In this document: piece after piece, positions 1 through 6,285 of the stretch
How positions within the stretch are numbered: position 1 is the stretch's first letter
Layout: every line of letters begins with the position of its first letter
DNA from: Gammaproteobacteria bacterium
Lineage (GTDB): Bacteria > Pseudomonadota > Gammaproteobacteria > Steroidobacterales > Steroidobacteraceae
Length of the DNA stretch: 6,936 nucleotides
Assembly: GCA_009923475.1 (NCBI GenBank)
Contig: RFTM01000092.1
Location: 1 to 6,936, forward strand
Reading direction: 5' to 3'
Made by a program: the position numbers and the translations under genes
Notes under the pieces: generated by a model
The model's database searches: none
What the model was told of the DNA's origin: nothing
Seen by the model: only the letters and a program-made list of their open reading frames with translations

Positions 1-695
1 GTGGTGCCGTCGCGGATGCCCTCGTCCTGCGAAGCGGTGACCTCGCGGGTGTAGAGCTTGCCGCCGGCGGCCTGGTCGACGCCCGCCATGCGCACCGTGA
101 TCGGCGCGATCTCGTCCTTGAAGTGCCCGGCGGCCAGCGCCGCGGCCGCGCGCTGCTGGCTGCGCGCGCCGTAGGCATCCTGCAGCTCGCGCGGGATCTT
201 GTAGCGCGCCGCGACGGTCTCGGCGGTCTGCAGCATCGAGTGGTAGATGCCGGGGATCTTCGCCGACAGCCAGCCCTCGTATGCCATGTGCTTGTTGAGC
301 TCACCCTGCACGCAGGAGATGGATTCGAGGCCGCCGGCGACGTAGATGTCGCCCTCGCCCGCCATGATGCGCTGCGAGGCGAGCGCGATGGCCTGCAGGC
401 CCGACGAGCAGAAACGGTTGACGGTCACGCCCGACACCGACACCGGCAGCCCGGCGCGCAGCGCCGCCTGCCGCGCGATGTTGGCGCCGGTCGCGCCTTC
501 CGGCAGGCCGCAGCCCATGACCACGTCCTCGACGCTCGCCGGGTCGATGCCCGCGCGCTCGACCGCGGCCTTGATGACATGCCCGCCCATGGTGGCGCCG
601 TGGGTGATGTTGAGGGCGCCGCGCCAGCTGCGCGTCAGCGGCGTGCGTGCGGTCGAGACGATGAGGGCCTCGCGGCCCGATGTGGTGCGGCTCAT
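1..695 (-). CDS. Acetyl-CoA C-acyltransferase (thiolase), 3' end outside window
   Basis: This is the N-terminal 231 codons of a thiolase, which cleaves 3-ketoacyl-CoA with CoA to acetyl-CoA and a shortened acyl-CoA in the cytoplasm, or runs in reverse as a biosynthetic thiolase. The translation begins MSRTTSGREALIVSTARTPL. It carries the family nucleophile motif VNRFCSSGLQ with Cys96 as the expected acyl-accepting cysteine, followed by the AGEGDIYVAGGLES segment typical of the N-terminal thiolase domain. Family members are about 390-400 aa, so the C-terminal domain with the catalytic His and second Cys lies beyond the left edge. ATG at 695 is favoured because GGAGGT sits 5 nt upstream and because it overlaps the stop of the hydratase/dehydrogenase gene as ATGA. 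That pairing points to degradative beta-oxidation (FadA/FadI role), but a symbol cannot be fixed from half a gene. Confidence 0.93.
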   Translation of the reverse strand, partial: MSRTTSGREALIVSTARTPLTRSWRGALNITHGATMGGHVIKAAVERAGIDPASVEDVVMGCGLPEGATGANIARQAALRAGLPVSVSGVTVNRFCSSGLQAIALASQRIMAGEGDIYVAGGLESISCVQGELNKHMAYEGWLSAKIPGIYHSMLQTAETVAARYKIPRELQDAYGARSQQRAAAALAAGHFKDEIAPITVRMAGVDQAAGGKLYTREVTASQDEGIRDGT

Positions 696-2803
696 GCGCC
701 ACCTCCGTTGAACGAACCGCCGTCGGCGGCGAGACGCGCCACCAGCGGCGCAGGGGTCCAGAACGCGCTGTCGGCGCCGGGCAGCGCCGCGAAGGCCTGC
801 ATGCGCCGCGCCACCTCGTAGAGCGTGCGCGAATCGGCGTACTGCATCGGGCCGCCGCGCCACATCGGGAACCCGTAGCCCGTGAGGTACACGAGGTCGA
901 TGTCCGAGGCGCGCTGCGCGATCTTCTCCTCGAGGATGCGCGCGCCCTCGTTGACGAGCGCGAAGACGAGCCGGTCGACGATCTCCGCGTCGTCGAGGCG
1001 CCGCGGCGTGACGCCCGCCTCCTTGCGCGCCTGGTCGATGAGGTCAGCGACCACCTTGGACGGCTGCGCGTTGCGGTCGCCGGGCTTGTAGTCGTACCAG
1101 CCGGCGCCCGTCTTCTGGCCGAAGCGGCCCATCTCGCAGAGACGGTCGGCGACCACCGCCTTGCGCGCGAGCTTGCCCTCGGCGTACTGGCGCTTGCGGA
1201 TGTGGAAGCCGATGTCGTTGCCGGCGAGGTCGCTCATGCGGAACGGCCCCATCGCGAAGCCGAACTTCTCGATGGCGCCATCGACCTGCTCGACGCTCGC
1301 GCCCTCGTCCAGCATCTGCAGCGCCTGCGCCGAGTACTGGTTGATCATGCGGTTGCCGATGAAGCCGTCGCAGACGCCCGACACCACCGCGGTCTTGCGG
1401 ATCTTCTTGGCGAGCGCCATGGCGGTGGCGAGCACGTCGGGCGCGGTCTTGGCGCCGCGCACCACCTCGAGCAGCCGCATGACGTTGGCGGGGCTGAAGA
1501 AGTGCAGGCCGATGACGTCGCCCGGACGGCCGGTGAAGCCGGCGATCTGGTCGACGTCGAGGGTGGAGGTGTTGCTGGCGAGGATGGCGCCCGGCTTGGC
1601 GACGGCGTCGAGCTGCCGGAAGACCTTTTCCTTGACGCCCATGTCCTCGAACACCGCCTCGATCACGAGGTCGACGGCGCCGAGGTCGGCGTAGGACAGC
1701 GTCGGCGCGAGCAGCGCCATGCGCGCCTCGAGCTTGGCGGCGTCGAGCTTGCCCTTCTTGACCTGGCCCTCGTAGGTCTGGCGGATGCGGGCGACGCCCT
1801 TGTCGAGCGCCTCCTGCCCCACTTCGAGCAGCCGCACCGGGATGCCGGCGTTGAGGAAGTTGATGGCGATGCCGGTGCCCATGGTGCCGGCGCCGATGAC
1901 GCCGACCGCCTTGATGTCGCGCGTGGCCGTGCCCTCGGGCAGCCCGGCGACCCGCGAGGCCGCGCGCTCCGCGAAGAACACGTGGCGCATGGCCGCCGAC
2001 ACGGGACCGTCCATGAGCTGCTTGAAGAGGCGGCCCTCCTCGGCGAAGCCGGCGTCGATGGGACGCGTCGCGCCGAAGTGCACCGCATCGATGATGGCGA
2101 GCGGCGCCGGGTATTCCTTGAAGGCGGTCTTGACGGTGTTGCGCGCGAACTGGCAGATGCCGTCGAGGTCGGGTTCGCGCACCTTGAGGTCGCGGGCCCG
2201 CGGCAGCTTCTTGCCCTCGCGCAGCGCCGCGGCCGAGGCCTCGGCGACGGCCACCGCCGCGCCCAGCAGGTCGGCGTCGACGACGCGGTCGAAGAGCGGG
2301 GACTTCGCGAACATCGGCGCCGGCAAGGGCTCGCCGGAGAGCATCACGTTGAGCGCGTTCTCGACGCCGATCAGGCGCGGCAGCCGCTGCGTGCCGCCCG
2401 CGCCGGGCAGCAGGCCGAGCTTGACCTCGGGCAGGCCGACCTTGGCCGTGGCGAGTGCCACGCGGTGGTGGCAGCTCATGGCGAGCTCGAGGCCGCCGCC
2501 GAGGGCGACGCCCTCGATCGCGGCGACCACCGGCTTCGGCATGGCGTCGAGCGCGGTGTTGAGCGTCCACAGCGAGGGGCCGCGGATCATGGCCGGCGTG
2601 CCGAACTCGCGGATGTCGGCGCCGGCGCTGAAGGTGCCGTTGCCGCCGATGAGCACCACGCCGTCCACCGCGGCGTCCGCGGCGGCGCGGTCCAGCGCCG
2701 CGACCAGCCCGGCGCGCATCGCGTGCCCGAGGCTGTTGACCGGCGGGGCCTGGAACGCGACGACCGCGATCCTCCCGCGCAGCGAATAATCGACCGTTGC
2801 CAT
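692..2803 (-). CDS. Bifunctional enoyl-CoA hydratase / 3-hydroxyacyl-CoA dehydrogenase (FadB/FadJ-type)
   Basis: This 703-aa cytoplasmic multifunctional beta-oxidation enzyme hydrates 2-enoyl-CoA to L-3-hydroxyacyl-CoA and oxidises it with NAD+ to 3-ketoacyl-CoA. Residues about 8-190 are a crotonase domain, with the oxyanion-hole stretch FSAGADI (58-64), GGGLE with Glu106, and GLPE with Glu126. These correspond to the paired catalytic glutamates of E. coli FadB, with the same 20-residue spacing. Residues about 298-475 are the NAD-binding domain with GAGTMG (304-309). Ser410, His434 in GLHFFSP, Glu446 and Asn484 match the dehydrogenase active site. C-terminal dehydrogenase domains fill about 480-575 and 605-695, including the GYGFPMWRGGP signature. 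The length is close to FadJ (about 714) and FadB (about 729). ATG at 2803 has GAGGAG 6 nt upstream. The adjacent thiolase would be its partner subunit or next enzyme. FadB, FadJ or peroxisomal-type assignment needs a phylogeny. Confidence 0.96.
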   Translation of the reverse strand: MATVDYSLRGRIAVVAFQAPPVNSLGHAMRAGLVAALDRAAADAAVDGVVLIGGNGTFSAGADIREFGTPAMIRGPSLWTLNTALDAMPKPVVAAIEGVALGGGLELAMSCHHRVALATAKVGLPEVKLGLLPGAGGTQRLPRLIGVENALNVMLSGEPLPAPMFAKSPLFDRVVDADLLGAAVAVAEASAAALREGKKLPRARDLKVREPDLDGICQFARNTVKTAFKEYPAPLAIIDAVHFGATRPIDAGFAEEGRLFKQLMDGPVSAAMRHVFFAERAASRVAGLPEGTATRDIKAVGVIGAGTMGTGIAINFLNAGIPVRLLEVGQEALDKGVARIRQTYEGQVKKGKLDAAKLEARMALLAPTLSYADLGAVDLVIEAVFEDMGVKEKVFRQLDAVAKPGAILASNTSTLDVDQIAGFTGRPGDVIGLHFFSPANVMRLLEVVRGAKTAPDVLATAMALAKKIRKTAVVSGVCDGFIGNRMINQYSAQALQMLDEGASVEQVDGAIEKFGFAMGPFRMSDLAGNDIGFHIRKRQYAEGKLARKAVVADRLCEMGRFGQKTGAGWYDYKPGDRNAQPSKVVADLIDQARKEAGVTPRRLDDAEIVDRLVFALVNEGARILEEKIAQRASDIDLVYLTGYGFPMWRGGPMQYADSRTLYEVARRMQAFAALPGADSAFWTPAPLVARLAADGGSFNGGGA
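696..706 (-). promoter_or_regulatory. Thiolase Shine-Dalgarno embedded in the upstream gene
   Basis: On the minus strand the bases GGAGGT (701-706) lie 5 nt before the thiolase ATG. They fall within the AAC-GGA-GGT-GGC-GCA codons that encode the Asn-Gly-Gly-Gly-Ala end of the hydratase/dehydrogenase. With the 4-nt ATGA start/stop overlap, this is the standard arrangement for translational coupling. It also decides the thiolase start. Confidence 0.8.
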
Positions 2804-2831
2804 AAGGCTCTCCTCGACTGGTGTGTTCCGC

Positions 2832-3413
2832 TTACTTGTTCTGCAGGCCGCCGGTGAGCACGATCCGCATCGCCGCCTCGACCGTGAGGTCCGTCGGCTC
2901 GATGCGCTCGCGCGGCAGGTAAAGCGTATAGCCGCCGATCTGGTAGCTCATCGGCAGGTAGACGGCGACCAGCGACGCGTCGGACCCGACACCGGGGATT
3001 GTGGCATCTTCCTGGGTCACGAACCCGATGAGCCGGGCCGGCCCGAAGCGCACCAGCACCACCCGCTCGAGCTCGTTGCTGCCGCCGCCGCGCATCAGGC
3101 CGGTGAGGTCGCGCAAGGCGGCGTAGACCGTCTTGACCACCGGGATGCGCAGCACCAGCGACTCGCCGAAGGCCAGCACCCGCCGGACCACGTAGGCGTT
3201 GACCAGCAGGCCGACCACGATGAGGACGATGAAACCGGCGACCAGGCCCATGCCGGGGCGATAGGACCCCTGCGGCAGCACCCACTTGAGCGGGCCGGAG
3301 AGCAGGTTTTCGGCGGAGACCCCGAGCCAGTAGATGAAATAGAGGGTGAGGACGATCGGCAGGATCGTCAGCAGCCCCTTCAACAGGATCCGCCCGATGG
3401 TCTTCATGGTCAT
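2832..3413 (-). CDS. DUF502 family membrane protein
   Basis: This 193-aa protein has two hydrophobic segments, about residues 12-31 (ILPIVLTLYFIYWL region) and 54-76 (GLVAGFIVLIVVGLL region). They are followed by a soluble domain of about 115 residues. The order and motifs match DUF502 (PF04367): IPVVKTVYAALRDL after the second TM, GFVT in mid-domain, and a VYLP...GGYTLYLPRE block followed by a TVEAAMRIVLTGG tail. No enzymatic role is established for the family; it is an inner-membrane protein of unknown function. Two starts are possible: ATG at 3413 with CGGAACGG directly before it, or the third codon ATG at 3407, which gives a family-like MKTIGRILLKG start and better spacing to GGAA. The gene lies 28 bp upstream of the hydratase/dehydrogenase gene on the same strand, so co-transcription is likely, although a metabolic link is unproven. 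Confidence 0.9.
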   Translation of the reverse strand: MTMKTIGRILLKGLLTILPIVLTLYFIYWLGVSAENLLSGPLKWVLPQGSYRPGMGLVAGFIVLIVVGLLVNAYVVRRVLAFGESLVLRIPVVKTVYAALRDLTGLMRGGGSNELERVVLVRFGPARLIGFVTQEDATIPGVGSDASLVAVYLPMSYQIGGYTLYLPRERIEPTDLTVEAAMRIVLTGGLQNK

Positions 3414-3431
3414 CCGTTCCGGTTGACCGCA

Positions 3432-3439
3432 AGTATACT
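3432..3439. promoter_or_regulatory. Palindromic -10-like element between divergent genes
   Basis: AGTATACT is a perfect 8-bp palindrome in the 78-bp gap between the DUF502 gene and the divergent DUF3011 gene. It therefore reads TATACT, five of six matches to the sigma-70 -10 consensus, on both strands (3434-3439 plus, 3432-3437 minus). It is one of the few A/T-rich spots in a very GC-rich gap. Neither direction shows a convincing -35 hexamer at 16-18 nt, and there is no TGn extension, so this is a candidate only. Confidence 0.35.
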
Positions 3440-3477
3440 GTTCCGTGGGGGTCGATTTCGTCTGCTCGACCGTACGG

Positions 3478-3483
3478 AAGGAG
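3478..3483 (+). promoter_or_regulatory. Strong ribosome-binding site of the broken DUF3011 gene
   Basis: AAGGAG lies 8 nt before the ATG at 3492. It is near consensus and at good spacing, so it marks 3492 as the original start of the DUF3011 gene even though the reading frame is later interrupted. Confidence 0.75.
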
Positions 3484-3491
3484 ACACTACG

Positions 3492-4114
3492 ATGAGAACA
3501 GCCTTTTTCCGCAGCCGTCCCGTCGCCCTGGCCGCCTTGGCCGTGTTCGCGGGCGCGCTCATGGCCGCGTCCGTCTCGTCCGCAACCTGAGCAACGTCTA
3601 CTGTGTCGAGGGCCGCAACTGGCGCGCCGACAGCCGCGGCGTCTACGTGCGCAACGGTTGCCGCGCCGTGTTCCTCGCCCGCACCGGCCATGGCGGCTGG
3701 GGCGGCGGCGGCAACAACGGTTGGGGCAACGGCGGCGGTTGGGGTGCCGGCGGCGGTGGCGGCTGGGGCAACAACAACTACGGTCCGCCGATGCAGATCC
3801 GTTGCCAGTCGATCGGCGGACGCTGGGGCGCCTGCCCGGTCGAGATCCGCGGCCGCGTGAAGCTGGTGCGCCGCGAGAGCCATGCCGCCTGCAACCGTGG
3901 CATGACCTGGGGCACCATGCGCAACGAGGCCATCTGGGTCAGCGACGGCTGCCGCGCCGTCTTCGAGGTCGAAGGCGGCCGTCCTTATGCGGGCCGCAGC
4001 AACACCGAGGGTGTCGGCCTCGCGCCGCCGGGCGTGTCTCGCATGGCGATCCCCGAGGATGCCGACGACCGGCCGGGTCCGGGCCCGGGGATGTCGCGCG
4101 AAGCGCCAAAATAA
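3492..4114 (+). pseudogene. Exported DUF3011 repeat protein, disrupted by frameshift/deletion
   Basis: The gene opens with a clear signal peptide (MRTAFFRSRPVALAALAVF..., 32 codons from ATG 3492) that hits TGA at 3588-3590. From about 3563 a different frame reads GRVRLVRNLSNVYC, then a segment ending NGCRAVF. This is the second half of a DUF3011 unit (PF11218-like). Next come a Gly/Asn/Trp-rich linker (3686-3784) and a complete DUF3011 unit starting IRCQSIGGRWGACPV, with GRVKLVRRESHAAC and DGCRAVFEV. The frame ends at TAA 4112-4114 after an acidic/Pro tail. Aligning the two units shows that unit 1 lacks roughly the first 21 residues, exactly where the frame changes. A deletion of about 60-odd bases whose length is not a multiple of three would explain both. 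The DUF3011 frame has no ATG before 3791; only weak starts such as GTG 3647 exist, and they lack a signal peptide. The function of DUF3011 proteins is unknown. A sequencing or assembly error is the alternative explanation. Confidence 0.75.
3686..3784 (+). repeat. Gly/Trp/Asn low-complexity linker-coding tract
   Basis: This stretch encodes 33 residues, mostly glycine with regularly spaced Trp (GGW, NGW, GGGW, GGGGGW) and Asn clusters. The DNA is a degenerate run of GGC/GGT/GGG codons around TGG and AAC. It joins the partial and complete DUF3011 units and could be a site of repeat-mediated length change. Confidence 0.7.
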
Positions 4115-4138
4115 TCCCTGGGCGGATTTGTTTGATAG

Positions 4139-4172
4139 CATCGGGGCGTGAAGACGCCCCGATGTTTTGTTT
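4139..4172 (+). terminator. Rho-independent terminator overlapping the nuclease start
   Basis: A perfect 10-bp stem, CATCGGGGCG (4139-4148) and CGCCCCGATG (4155-4164), closes a 6-nt loop TGAAGA and is followed at once by TTTTGTTT. It sits 24 bp after the DUF3011 stop and has the form of an intrinsic terminator on the plus strand only; the other strand lacks a U-tract. Unusually, the GTG initiator of the nuclease gene begins at the last base of the left arm. The loop, right arm and T-tract therefore encode the first residues of its signal peptide. Confidence 0.8.
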
Positions 4173-4993
4173 GGGGTCCGCTCTGCGTCGCTGCGGCCCT
4201 GACCGCGGCCTGGCCGGATGCGGCTCGGGCCCGGGATGCGGCTTTCCGCAGCGAACCCGTGCTTCCGGGGCGCGTGCTGCGGGTCACCGACGGCGATACC
4301 GTGCGGGTGAGCCTGTCTTCCGGGCCGGTCAACGTCCGCCTGCATGCCGCCGACGCGCCCGAGAAGCGCCAGGAATGGGGGCCCGAAGCCAAAGCGGCGC
4401 TCACCCGACGGCTCGCCGGCCGACAGGTCGACATCGTGGTCACCGACCAGAGCGACGCCTACGGCCGGATGGTCGGGCGGATCCTCTTGGGTGGCGAGGA
4501 CATCAACGCCTGGATGGTGCGCTCCGGTCACGCATGGGTGTACCGCCAGTACGCGGACCGCATCGATGACGCGGCACTCTGTGCGCTCGAACAAGAAGCC
4601 CGCAACGCCCGGCGCGGCCTATGGAGTCTCCCGCCGTCGCGACAGGTCGCGCCCTGGGAATGGCGCGGCAACCGGCGCGGCCGGGCGCGCGCCTACACCG
4701 ACTGGTCTCGCGAGACCGCCGCGAACTGCCGCGCCAACCTCCGCAAGACACCGGGCCGGATGACGCCGCCGGGCGGCCTCATGGCGCCCGCAGCGCTCGC
4801 AGCCGCGCGCGCGGCGCCGGAGGCACCTCGCCCCGGCTGCGACATCAAGGGCAACATCAGCGGCAACGGCCGCATCTACCACCTGCCGGGGAGCAGCGCC
4901 TACGCGCGCACGCGCATCGACACCTCGAAGGGCGAGCGCTGGTTCTGCAGCGAGTCGGAGGCACGCGCCGCAGGGTGGCGACCGCCGCGTTGA
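4148..4993 (+). CDS. Exported SNase-like thermonuclease with C-terminal sunset-type domain
   Basis: This 281-aa protein is probably a Ca2+-dependent phosphodiesterase that cleaves DNA/RNA in the periplasm or outside the cell. Residues 1 to about 28 form a signal peptide (short basic start, hydrophobic PLCVAAALTAAW, ARA before the likely cleavage). The SNase fold spans about 38-162. VTDGDT holds Asp50, VRLHAADAPEK holds Arg64, Asp69 and Glu72, and DAYGRMVGR holds Arg107. These match Asp21, Arg35, Asp40, Glu43 and Arg87 of Staphylococcus aureus nuclease, so the active site is complete. A Pro/Ala-rich linker (about 200-229) leads to a C-terminal domain of about 50 aa, CDIKGN...IYHLPG...WFCSESEARAAGW (231-277). 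This is the 'sunset' domain often attached to SNases and competence-type proteins. GTG 4148 is the only start between the in-frame TAG at 4136-4138 and the signal peptide. It has no Shine-Dalgarno and lies in a hairpin, so initiation is unusual. Confidence 0.9.
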   Translation: MKTPRCFVWGPLCVAAALTAAWPDAARARDAAFRSEPVLPGRVLRVTDGDTVRVSLSSGPVNVRLHAADAPEKRQEWGPEAKAALTRRLAGRQVDIVVTDQSDAYGRMVGRILLGGEDINAWMVRSGHAWVYRQYADRIDDAALCALEQEARNARRGLWSLPPSRQVAPWEWRGNRRGRARAYTDWSRETAANCRANLRKTPGRMTPPGGLMAPAALAAARAAPEAPRPGCDIKGNISGNGRIYHLPGSSAYARTRIDTSKGERWFCSESEARAAGWRPPR

Positions 4994-5029
4994 GCGCGCC
5001 GCGTCGCGCCGTGCAGCGCGCCGCGTCGC
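4993..5029. repeat. 15-bp direct repeat at the convergent gene junction
   Basis: AGCGCGCCGCGTCGC occurs at 4993-5007 and again at 5015-5029, separated by 7 bp. It fills almost the whole gap between the nuclease stop and the stop of the convergent methyltransferase gene. There is no T-tract, so it does not look like a standard terminator. It may be a small tandem duplication in GC-rich DNA. Confidence 0.6.
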
Positions 5030-6166
5030 TCAGCGCCGCGCCACCAGCACCTTCCAGGCGGTCTCCTCGGCGTAGAGCCTTTGCTCCGGATCGCGCTGGA
5101 CCTTGTGCTCGACGACGCCCGTCTCCTCGCCGACGAAACCCTGCGCGCGGGCGAGCGCCGCGAGGTCGAGGTGGGTCATGTACTGGCCGAAGGTCTCGTT
5201 GTTGTTCCAGCTTTCCCAGTTGTAGAGGAAGTTCTCGAGCACCGTGCGGCCGCGCGGTATCTCGAGGTGCAGCATCACACCTCCCGGCCGCAGCAGACGA
5301 TGACACTCGCCCATGATGCGCGACAGCGCGCCGCGCGCGGTCTCGTGCAGCATGATGTGCGAGAGCACGAGGTCGAAGCTGCCGTCCGGGAAGTCCGTGC
5401 GCTCGGCGTTCTGCTGCGAGAAATGCACCGGCACGCCGAGCGCCTCGGCGCGCGCATGGCCGTAGCGCAGCTGCGGCGCGGCCACGTCGATCGCGTCGAT
5501 GCGCGCGCGGGGGAAGGCGCGCCCCCAAGGCAGCGTGCTGTTGCCGATGGCGCAACCCATGTCGAGGATGCGGCGCGGCCGCAGGTCCGGGAACGCCCGC
5601 CTGAAGAACGAGAGCAACAGCTCGCCCAAGTATTCGTTGCGCGGCCCCATGCTGCCGTGCGAGTAGATGTTGAGGCCCTGGTCGTAGATGGCGCCGGCGG
5701 CGAGCTCGTCCGGCGCCGCGCCGCCGTGGTAGCCGCCCGGCTGCAGGTGGATGTCCACCGCCGTGTGGTAGCGCGGCATCGGCAACGCCGGGTCGAGACG
5801 CAGCGAACCGCGACGGCGACCACCCGACCGGCGGCCGTCCGCACGCGCCTTGAGGCGCGGCAGCTCGCGCTCCACCGGGTCGATCACCGCATCCCACATC
5901 AACTGTTGGCTGCAGCGCTGCATCGCGCTCCAGAACTGGTAGTACGGATCGCGCTCCATCACCGGCCTCAGCTCGGCGTGGTGCTGCGGCGGACGGCCGT
6001 GCTCCCGCTCGAACGCCGGACCGACCCGCTGCGCGTAGACCTGATAGTTGCCCGGCATCACCCGGCGCGCGAGGTGCCCGCGCAAGGCGCCGACAAAGGC
6101 CTGCCGCTCGCGCTCGTCGTGGCGCGGCGTCGCGGTCATCGCATGGGGTTCGAGCGCGTGTTTCAT
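5030..6166 (-). CDS. Class I SAM-dependent methyltransferase, substrate unknown
   Basis: This 378-aa protein is probably cytoplasmic and transfers a methyl group from S-adenosylmethionine. The Rossmann-like methyltransferase domain occupies about residues 195-310: motif I ILDMGCAIGNS (200-210), motif II with the ribose-binding acidic residue Asp227 in DAIDVAA, motif IV-like FDLVLSHIMLHE (264-275), and the post-motif HRLLRPGGVMLHLEIP (289-304). The N-terminal 190 residues are not a domain I can name. They include a very basic loop (RRSGGRRRG, 112-120) and aromatic/His-rich stretches. The C-terminal part after 310 has NWESWNNNETFGQYM and may be a substrate-binding cap. The start is uncertain: neither ATG 6166 nor the in-frame ATG 6139 (residue 10) has a Shine-Dalgarno. 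It is convergent with the nuclease gene and divergent from padR, 125 bp away, so PadR control is possible but unproven. Confidence 0.88.
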   Translation of the reverse strand: MKHALEPHAMTATPRHDERERQAFVGALRGHLARRVMPGNYQVYAQRVGPAFEREHGRPPQHHAELRPVMERDPYYQFWSAMQRCSQQLMWDAVIDPVERELPRLKARADGRRSGGRRRGSLRLDPALPMPRYHTAVDIHLQPGGYHGGAAPDELAAGAIYDQGLNIYSHGSMGPRNEYLGELLLSFFRRAFPDLRPRRILDMGCAIGNSTLPWGRAFPRARIDAIDVAAPQLRYGHARAEALGVPVHFSQQNAERTDFPDGSFDLVLSHIMLHETARGALSRIMGECHRLLRPGGVMLHLEIPRGRTVLENFLYNWESWNNNETFGQYMTHLDLAALARAQGFVGEETGVVEHKVQRDPEQRLYAEETAWKVLVARR

Positions 6167-6241
6167 GGTGCGGCGGAGGCCTTGGGCGCGGGCAGACGGG
6201 GGACAGATCCTGCCGGGATTTTGCGCAGCCCACTGGGGGGC

Positions 6242-6270
6242 TTGCCATCCGGCTCGCAGACTGGTACCTT
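6242..6270 (+). promoter_or_regulatory. Predicted sigma-70 promoter of the padR operon
   Basis: TTGCCA (6242-6247, five of six matches to -35) is separated by 17 nt from TACCTT (6265-6270), which keeps the key -10 positions T1, A2 and T6. A TGG directly before it gives an extended -10. Transcription would begin near 6277, leaving a leader of about 15 nt before the GTG. AAAGG (6278-6282), 9 nt before that codon, serves as a short Shine-Dalgarno. Confidence 0.5.
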
Positions 6271-6285
6271 TTCGCGCAAAGGTAC
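6264..6285. promoter_or_regulatory. Palindromic candidate PadR operator
   Basis: GTACCTTT (6264-6271) and AAAGGTAC (6278-6285) are perfect 8-bp inverted arms with a 6-nt TCGCGC spacer. The site covers the predicted -10 and start point of padR and ends 6 nt before its GTG. PadR dimers commonly bind dyad sites in their own promoters, so autoregulation is the likely role. The hairpin is too weak and the T-run is on the wrong side for a terminator. Confidence 0.6.

Noticed and set aside
680..2857. A 725-codon open frame on the plus strand
   Set aside because: It lies antisense to the hydratase/dehydrogenase gene, is rich in Arg/Ala/Asp/His/Val from antisense GC-biased codons, shows no recognisable domain, and conflicts with a fully motif-supported gene.
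3423..3439. TTGACC followed by TATACT on the plus strand as a promoter
   Set aside because: The two hexamers are only 5 nt apart, far short of the 16-18 nt needed, so they cannot form one promoter.
4072..4092. GC-rich dyad (CCGGGTCCGGGCCCGG) near the end of the DUF3011 frame
   Set aside because: It is within coding sequence, has no following T-run, and is easily produced by chance at this GC content. The hairpin at 4139-4164 is a far better terminator.
3410..4594. A 394-codon open frame on the minus strand across the DUF3011 and nuclease genes
   Set aside because: It is antisense to two features with clear domain motifs and signal peptides. Its composition is that of a GC-rich shadow frame, and it would cross the terminator hairpin.
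4857..6248. A 463-codon minus-strand open frame in another frame of the methyltransferase region
   Set aside because: It is Arg/Ala/Pro-rich with no motifs and overlaps both the methyltransferase and the end of the nuclease gene.
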